DNA of 9,771 nucleotides from assembly GCF_937997535.1 (NCBI RefSeq), contig NZ_CALKTT010000009.1, positions 1 through 9,771 on the forward strand, read 5' to 3'. Every line of letters starts with the position of its first letter. Position 1 is the first letter of the stretch. A program made the position numbers and the translations under genes. Source of the DNA: an uncultured Campylobacter sp. (GTDB taxonomy: Bacteria; Campylobacterota; Campylobacteria; Campylobacterales; Campylobacteraceae). This document shows, one piece after another, positions 5,521 to 9,771 of the stretch. The notes beneath the pieces are model-generated. The model had not been told where the DNA came from. It made no database searches and worked only from the letters and a program-made list of their open reading frames with translations.

Positions 5521-6000
5521 ACATGGAAATGGATGCGTTGCGCGGCTTATGCGTTCGGCTCTTAAATCGGTACGGAAAATTTAGCCCGCGCAGAATTTAC
5601 AAGTCGCTTTGAGCCGATAAATTTTATAAATTCCCGCTCCGTTAGCGAGCGAGCGCTCGCGATTTATCATCGCTCGCACGGTAAAATTTTTATCGCACGA
5701 GCAGTTTGTATTAGAATTCTACTATCGCTTGAAATTTATGCTACGAGCGCGACTTAAAATTTGCCGCGACGACGAGCGCTAGGTCACGTTTCGGCTCGGC
5801 AAAAATTTACTCGGCGGCTAAATTTACCGTGCGAGAGCAAAACTTTGCCGCTAGATCGATAAATTTAGCTAGCTTATAGAAGCGCTCGCTGTCTATGGGC
5901 GTTTACAATCGCCGTTTCGGTAAAGCTACGGCGCCAGCGTCGCTGCAAGGTTGCGGGGCTTAGTAAGATTGCCCCGCTAAACTAGACGGCAAATCTAAAT
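5521..6000. other. Gene-free spacer between convergent genes, rich in inverted repeats
   Basis: No coding sequence is supportable here. Visible structures are: the palindrome GCGAGCGCTCGC (5649-5660); GCGAGCGA (5645-5652) pairing with TCGCTCGC (5670-5677); a 13-base perfect inverted repeat, CTCGCACGGTAAA (5673-5685) with TTTACCGTGCGAG (5823-5835), 137 bp apart; a further direct copy of TCGCACG at 5693-5699; and a GC hairpin near the right end (5953-5977). AAATTT words recur throughout. It may be decayed sequence or an untranslated structured region; nothing identifies it. Confidence 0.5.
5953..5977 (-). terminator. GC-rich hairpin downstream of the CjaA-like gene, probable transcript end
   Basis: GCGGGGC (5953-5959) pairs perfectly with GCCCCGC (5971-5977) around an 11-base loop. 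Read on the minus strand it lies 23 bases past the stop of the binding-protein gene. It also lies between convergent genes, so it could stop transcripts from either side. Neither flank has a proper T run, so it is not a textbook intrinsic terminator; it may act as an RNA 3'-end stabiliser instead. Confidence 0.4.
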
Positions 6001-6861
6001 TTATAGCTTCCCGCCCTCGATTACGACGTCGTCAGCTTTGATGTCGTCGCCGTATACCGGCGCTAGCGTCGCATCGTAGTCGGCGTGGAAAAATTTCTCG
6101 TCCGCGAGCTTTACGATTAGATCGTCAAGCCATTTGCGAAGCTCGTCGTTGCCCTTTTTGACCGCAGGTGCGATGACGTCCTGATCGCCGAGCGAGCGGA
6201 TACCTACCTTAAAGCCCGGGTTTGACTTCGTCCACGCGAACAAAAGCGTATTATCATGCGCGATCGCATCGCCCCTGCCGTCCAGCATCGCACCAAAAGT
6301 CTCGGTATTTTGGTCAAATTTTAAAAGCTTGATCTCGGGATGGTTTTTCGTAAAATACAGATCCGCGGTCGTGCCTTTGTTGATTAAAAGCGTTTTATCC
6401 TTAAGCTGCGAAACGTCGGTGATATCGCCGCCCTTGCTCGCGACGCCGAGAGCTACCTTCATATACGGCAGCGCGAAATCCACGACCTCTTTGCGCTCCG
6501 GCGTGACGGTGAAATTTGCAAGCGTAATATCGACCTTATCAGACGCCAAAAATTCCGCGCGATTGGCGGCCTCTACGAGCACGAACTGCACTTTGTTTTC
6601 ATCGCCCAAAAGCTCCTTTGCGATGCGTTTTGCAAAATACACGTCATATCCCGCGTTTTTGCCCGTCTCGTCGATGTAGCCAAACGGCGGCTTATCGCCG
6701 AAAACCGCGATCCTTACTACGCCACGCTTTTTAATCCCGTCGATATAACTTTGCGGTGCGGCGGAACCTTGTGCGGAATTTGAGGAGCCTTTGCCCTCGT
6801 CGTTGCAACCTGCGAAAAATAACGCACCTAAGATAAAAAGCGTGCTTAGCGTTTTTTTCAT
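6001..6861 (-). CDS. cjaA: CjaA-like amino-acid-binding lipoprotein of an ABC importer (cysteine-type)
   Basis: This 286-residue family 3 solute-binding protein reads as an ortholog of Campylobacter CjaA, the surface lipoprotein antigen that binds cysteine in C. jejuni. The signal peptide ends in a lipobox FAG-C19, so the mature protein is lipid-anchored, facing the periplasm. Shared stretches I recognise are VFGDKPPFGYID (53-64), VQFVLVEAANRAEFL (91-105), TPER (120-123, with R123 the expected carboxylate ligand), NKGTTAD (161-167), QNTETF (184-189), HDNTLLFAW (202-210) and the end IKADDVVIEGGK (274-285). Binding protein length is normal. ATG 6861 has AAAGGAG directly upstream, and the ATPase gene ends only 20 bases before it, making this the last gene of the importer operon. 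The strong ribosome-binding site fits the need for excess binding protein. Cysteine is the best guess for the ligand, by orthology; another small amino acid remains possible. Confidence 0.9.
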   Translation of the reverse strand: MKKTLSTLFILGALFFAGCNDEGKGSSNSAQGSAAPQSYIDGIKKRGVVRIAVFGDKPPFGYIDETGKNAGYDVYFAKRIAKELLGDENKVQFVLVEAANRAEFLASDKVDITLANFTVTPERKEVVDFALPYMKVALGVASKGGDITDVSQLKDKTLLINKGTTADLYFTKNHPEIKLLKFDQNTETFGAMLDGRGDAIAHDNTLLFAWTKSNPGFKVGIRSLGDQDVIAPAVKKGNDELRKWLDDLIVKLADEKFFHADYDATLAPVYGDDIKADDVVIEGGKL

Positions 6862-6881
6862 CTTTTCTCCTTTATTAAAAT

Positions 6882-7619
6882 TTATTTTTTAAATTCGAAC
6901 ATATTTAGAAATTTCTTCGCGCGCTCGCTCTTCGGCGCAGTAAAGAACGCCTCCGGCTCATTAATCTCCACGATGCTTCCCTCATCCATAAAAACTATAC
7001 GATCGGCTACGGCGCGCGCAAAGCCCATCTCATGCGTTACGATTAGCATCGTCTGCCCCTCTTTGGCGAGATTTAGCATTACGTCTAGCACCTCGCGCAC
7101 GATCTCGGGATCAAGCGCCGCGGTAACCTCGTCAAAAAGCATGATCTTGGGCTTCATCACAAGGCTTCGTACGATCGCGATGCGCTGCTTCTGCCCGCCG
7201 CTAAGCTCTTTGGGGTAGGCTCGCTCTTTATTTTCTAGTCCTACGATTTTGAGCCAATGCCTGGCTAGCTCTACAGCTTGCTCGCGCGGTACGCCTTGGA
7301 CTTTCACGGGACCTAGGATTATATTATGTAGAACATTTAAGTGGTCGAAAAGCTCGTAGCTTTGAAAGACCATACCGATCTTTTGTCTGATCCTGCGCCA
7401 CTCTTTAAAATTTTGATCGATCCGCTCGCCCTCGATTATAAAATTTCCGCTTTGTACCGGCTCAAGCCCATTGATCGTGCGAAGCAGGGTGCTTTTACCG
7501 CAGCCGCTAGGGCCTAGAATCACAACAACCTCGCCCTGCGCGACGCTAAGACTGACGTCTTTTAGCGCGTGCAGCTCGCCGTAAAATTTATTGATTTTAT
7601 GAAGTTCTAAAATTCCCAT
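6882..7619 (-). CDS. Polar amino acid ABC transporter ATP-binding protein (GlnQ/HisP family)
   Basis: Counted from the ATG at 7619, this is a complete 245-residue ABC ATPase. It shows Walker A GPSGCGKST (36-44), Q-loop Q86, signature LSGGQ (139-143), Walker B IMLFDE (159-164), D-loop ALD (168-170) and switch H196. FQSYELFDHLNVLHNI and DEVTAALDPE are typical of polar amino acid importers. It should power the two permeases encoded upstream, on the cytoplasmic face. The start is chosen as ATG 7617-7619, which overlaps the upstream TGA by one base (TGATG) and has AGGTGGAG in front. A GTG three codons earlier (7628) lacks a ribosome-binding site. It is followed after 20 bases by the CjaA-like binding protein. 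Confidence 0.95.
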   Translation of the reverse strand: MGILELHKINKFYGELHALKDVSLSVAQGEVVVILGPSGCGKSTLLRTINGLEPVQSGNFIIEGERIDQNFKEWRRIRQKIGMVFQSYELFDHLNVLHNIILGPVKVQGVPREQAVELARHWLKIVGLENKERAYPKELSGGQKQRIAIVRSLVMKPKIMLFDEVTAALDPEIVREVLDVMLNLAKEGQTMLIVTHEMGFARAVADRIVFMDEGSIVEINEPEAFFTAPKSERAKKFLNMFEFKK

Positions 7620-8275
7620 CAGCTCCACCTGTTTTCTAGTTTTTTCGAAAGCGCCGAGATCGGATAGCAGATTAAAAAATATACGAAAAATATCGCTCCG
7701 TAGATGATTAGCGGCGCGTAATTGTCGCGGAAGACATTTACTTCGATGATCTGCTGTCCGACCTTGACGAGCTCGATGACGCCGATGAGTACGGCGATCG
7801 AGGTTGTTTTTATCATCCTGCTGAATAAATTTATCGTTGCGGGCACCAGGCGCCTCATCGCAAGCGGCAGGATGACGTAGAGATAAATTTGAGATCTGCT
7901 AAATGCGAGCGCTTCGGCGCTTTCGAACTGATGCTTGGGGATGCTAAGCACGGCGCCGCGCACCAGATCCATCATCTCAAAAACACCCCAGACGCTAAAG
8001 ACGATGATCGAAGCCGCGATATTTGAGATGTGGATGTCAAATGCCTTACTCGCGCCGAAATACACGATGAATAGCCAAACGATGGGCGGCATTATGCGCA
8101 CGATCTCTAGGCAAATTTTAAGCGGGATGTATAAGGCTCTGCGCCCGGAGGCCATTAAAATTCCAAGTACCAAGCCTAGAGCGAGTGAAACCGCGATCGA
8201 GATGAGCGCGATTTGCAGCGTGACCCCGAGTCCGCCAAGAAGCCTGATTAAATTTTCGCCGCTTAAGAGTTCCAT
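7619..8275 (-). CDS. Amino acid ABC transporter permease 2 (HisM/GlnP family)
   Basis: This 218-residue inner-membrane permease has about five hydrophobic segments. The motif RIMPPIVWLF (60-69) corresponds to the family's R-x-TP-x4-LF stretch. The cytoplasmic EAA loop that contacts the ATPase lies at about 118-137 (ESAEALAFSRSQ...ILP). The usual Gly at the seventh EAA position is Ala124, a mild deviation. It starts 2 bases after the TAG of permease 1, with AGAGG in the upstream gene as ribosome-binding site, and its TGA overlaps the ATPase start. It should form a heterodimer with permease 1. Confidence 0.93.
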   Translation of the reverse strand: MELLSGENLIRLLGGLGVTLQIALISIAVSLALGLVLGILMASGRRALYIPLKICLEIVRIMPPIVWLFIVYFGASKAFDIHISNIAASIIVFSVWGVFEMMDLVRGAVLSIPKHQFESAEALAFSRSQIYLYVILPLAMRRLVPATINLFSRMIKTTSIAVLIGVIELVKVGQQIIEVNVFRDNYAPLIIYGAIFFVYFLICYPISALSKKLENRWS

Positions 8276-8277
8276 CG

Positions 8278-8931
8278 CTAGCCTCTCATATACGCAAGGC
8301 GCTTTTCAAGCAGCGTAAGTGCGAGCGAAAGCGGCAGGATTATGATCAGATACGAAACGCTTAGCATAAACAGTGCCTCGTTCGTCTTGTAATACAGCCC
8401 GATCACGTCCTTTGCGGCATAAACGAGATCGGCGAGTGCTACGATGCTAACGATCGAGGTTTCTTTAAGCAGAAATATTATGTTTGCGCTGATGGAGGGC
8501 AGGGCGATCGCAAAGGCGCGCGGCAGCACGACGTAAAACACTATCTGAGCCTCACTAAGACCGAGGCTCATCGCACTTTCGATCTGGGATTTTTTTATCG
8601 CCTCAAAACCGAGCCTAAAGCTCTCGCTCATATAGCTGCCGCCCAAAAAAGCAAGACCTACGATCGCGCAGGTAAAGCCTGAAATTTGAACGCCGAGCTT
8701 GGGCAAGCCGTAGTATAGAAAAAATAGCTGAATTAAAAGCGGAGTGTTGCGAGATAGCTCGATATATGCGCTCACAAGCGGGCTTAGCAGAGGTACTCTT
8801 TTATATTTTATTAGCGTGCAGATAAAGCCGATGATGATGGATAGTAAAATCCCGTAAAATGCGAGCTTTAGCGTTAAAATTCCCGCCTTTACGAACATAG
8901 GGCTAAATTTAGCTATAAAATCAAAATCCAT
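8278..8931 (-). CDS. Amino acid ABC transporter permease 1 (HisQ/GlnP family)
   Basis: This 217-residue permease, counted from ATG 8931, has about five membrane segments. The family hallmark RNTPLLIQLFFLYYGLP is at 61-77, and a canonical EAA loop is at 118-137 (ESAMSLG...VLP). It is the first gene of the importer operon. The frame is open to an ATG at 8958, but that codon lies between the TATAAT (8959-8964) and the predicted transcript start near 8952, so it would not be transcribed. ATG 8931 has GAAAGAAG at a normal distance and is preferred. No other gene intervenes between the promoter and this start. Confidence 0.93.
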   Translation of the reverse strand: MDFDFIAKFSPMFVKAGILTLKLAFYGILLSIIIGFICTLIKYKRVPLLSPLVSAYIELSRNTPLLIQLFFLYYGLPKLGVQISGFTCAIVGLAFLGGSYMSESFRLGFEAIKKSQIESAMSLGLSEAQIVFYVVLPRAFAIALPSISANIIFLLKETSIVSIVALADLVYAAKDVIGLYYKTNEALFMLSVSYLIIILPLSLALTLLEKRLAYMRG

Positions 8932-8958
8932 AAATTCTTCTTTCCGTAAAATATGCAT

Positions 8959-8964
8959 ATTATA
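8959..8964 (-). promoter_or_regulatory. Consensus -10 box (TATAAT) of the amino acid importer operon
   Basis: On the minus strand a perfect TATAAT lies 27 bases upstream of ATG 8931, giving a predicted start near 8952 and a leader of about 20 bases. No -35 consensus is visible, as expected for Campylobacter; the upstream DNA is strongly AT-rich. The four genes down to 6001 have gaps of at most 20 bases, so one transcript from here is likely. Confidence 0.65.
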
Positions 8965-8992
8965 CAGATAACTGATTAAAATAGTATTAAAT

Positions 8993-9016
8993 CGGAATTT
9001 TTTTATAAAAATTCCG
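8993..9016. repeat. Perfect 10-bp inverted repeat upstream of the importer promoter
   Basis: CGGAATTTTT (8993-9002) and AAAAATTCCG (9007-9016) are perfect arms around TTAT. The centre lies about 52 bases upstream of the predicted start site, a typical activator position. It could instead contribute to ending transcripts from the symporter gene, since minus-strand sequence after it is T-rich but has no clean T run. It contains the same GGAATTT word as the palindrome at 1717-1732. Confidence 0.45.
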
Positions 9017-9055
9017 AAAATTTAGGAGTTTAAAAATATATCTTATAAATATATT

Positions 9056-9079
9056 TAGTCCGAGCAGATACCCGGACTA
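9056..9079 (-). terminator. Probable terminator hairpin of the anion symporter gene
   Basis: TAGTCCG (9056-9062) and CGGACTA (9073-9079) form a 7-bp stem with a 10-base loop. On the minus strand it lies about 18 bases after the symporter stop and is followed by AAATATATTTATAAG and then ATATATTTTT, which is A/T-rich without a clean T run. The position between two minus-strand units supports a terminator role. Confidence 0.5.
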
Positions 9080-9097
9080 TAGAATTTTGACGGAATT

Positions 9098-9769
9098 TTA
9101 CGAGTAAAAAATATACGCGTAGCCGGAAACTAAAATCGCGGAAACCACTGCTAAAATTCCGCCACTCCGCACCATTTCCGCCTGGCGAATGCGTCCCGTT
9201 CCAAAAACCAAAGCATTCGGCGGCGTCGCTACCGGCATTACGAAAGCGCAGCTCGCGCCTACGCCTATGATGATCGTAAGAGTTTCTTTCGGTAGCCCCA
9301 TTTGAGCCGCTACTCCCGCAAATACTGGTACTAAAAGTGCAGCGGAGGCGGTATTGCTGGTAAATTCCGTAAGGCAGATGATGAAAACTGCCGTTACCAA
9401 AAGTACGATGTAAGTAGGCGCTCCACCGAAAGTGTGCGCGACTAGATCGCCAAGCACCTTAGAAGCTCCGGAATCGCCTAAAACCGCACTTAGCGTAAGT
9501 CCGCCGCCGAAAAGCAACAGCACGCCCCACTCGGTGTTTTCGGCGATGTCGTGCCACTTGGCAAGTCCTAGTATGACGATTACAACTGCCGAGCAGATGG
9601 CGACGTAAGCATCATCTACTTTAAAGCCCACAAGGGCTGAAATTTGCTTTGAAAATATCCAGCCAAGCGCTGTTAGAGCAAATACGACGATAGTAATAAT
9701 GCGCTCGCGCGTCCAAGGGATATGCTCCAGATCCATCTCTATTTTATGGCTTAAATTCGGCTTGAAAAT
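9098..9769 (-). CDS. SLC13/DASS anion:sodium symporter, C-terminal half (N-terminus outside window)
   Basis: The minus-strand frame ends at TAA 9098-9100 and stays open to the right window edge, so at least 223 C-terminal residues are present. The ATG at 9734-9736 is internal: eleven codons upstream of it are still open, and a complete DASS protein is about twice this length. Two family hallmarks are visible. The second SNT sodium-site motif is SNTASAALLVP (bases about 9326-9358). The SLC13 signature is PVATPPNALVFGTGRI (9188-9235). Hydrophobic segments alternate as in the scaffold and transport domains, including the re-entrant GVLLLFGGGLTLS. Members import di- or tricarboxylates or sulfate with Na+ at the inner membrane; the substrate cannot be told from this half. 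It is separated from the importer operon by a hairpin and a promoter, so it is a separate unit. Confidence 0.92.
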   Translation of the reverse strand: MFKPNLSHKIEMDLEHIPWTRERIITIVVFALTALGWIFSKQISALVGFKVDDAYVAICSAVVIVILGLAKWHDIAENTEWGVLLLFGGGLTLSAVLGDSGASKVLGDLVAHTFGGAPTYIVLLVTAVFIICLTEFTSNTASAALLVPVFAGVAAQMGLPKETLTIIIGVGASCAFVMPVATPPNALVFGTGRIRQAEMVRSGGILAVVSAILVSGYAYIFYS

Positions 9770-9771
9770 TA

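Noticed and set aside
7620..7628. GTG at 7628 as start of the ATPase
   Set aside because: It has no ribosome-binding site, whereas ATG 7619 overlaps the upstream TGA and has AGGTGGAG at a suitable distance.
6329..8318. Plus-strand frames 6329-6679, 6973-7218 and 7935-8318
   Set aside because: They lie antisense to the binding protein, ATPase and permease genes, whose motifs are unambiguous.
9734..9736. ATG at 9736 as the true start of the anion symporter
   Set aside because: The frame is open upstream to the window edge and the product would be only half the family length, so the gene is simply cut by the window.

Overview
The window looks like chromosomal DNA of a Campylobacter with mid-40s or higher GC, of the C. 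gracilis / rectus / showae kind. This rests on the very frequent AAATTT-rich spacers, TATAAT or TAAAAT -10 boxes without clear -35 boxes, and a solute-binding protein that reads as an ortholog of the Campylobacter lipoprotein CjaA. The species assignment is inference. No mobile element, CRISPR array, tRNA or rRNA was seen.

Left part (1-1342). A two-gene minus-strand unit encodes a tandem UPF0339/DUF1508 (YegP-like) protein and, directly abutting it, a small EF-hand (dockerin-like) protein cut by the window edge. A divergent plus-strand gene encodes a small exported protein with a His-rich tail. A 116-bp spacer carries both promoters.

Middle part (1343-5520). A 429-bp spacer with hairpins ends in a good TATAAT promoter overlapped by a perfect palindrome. 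This drives a DUF3737 beta-helix protein and, one base later, a MalY/PatB-type PLP C-S lyase. A four-TM protein with a C-terminal DUF3137 domain follows, with a doubtful 43-codon ORF overlapping its stop. A gene-poor spacer of about 600 bp, rich in inverted repeats, separates this block from the convergent genes on the right.

Right part (6001-9771), all minus strand. A compact ABC importer operon runs permease, permease, ATPase, CjaA-like lipoprotein, with overlaps or gaps of at most 20 bp and a TATAAT promoter at 8959-8964. Upstream of it lie a terminator-like hairpin, a perfect AT-rich palindrome, and the C-terminal half of an SLC13/DASS anion:sodium symporter that runs off the window.

Functional reading: CjaA of C. 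jejuni binds cysteine, so the importer probably takes up cysteine or a related amino acid. The PatB-type enzyme cleaves cysteine S-conjugates or cystathionine. The neighbourhood may therefore lean towards sulfur amino acids, although the two units are on opposite strands and need not be co-regulated. Three starts were moved downstream of the longest ORF (1772, 4007, 8931), two of them because the longer ORF would begin at or upstream of its own -10 box. The ATPase start was also moved, to an ATG with a good ribosome-binding site.
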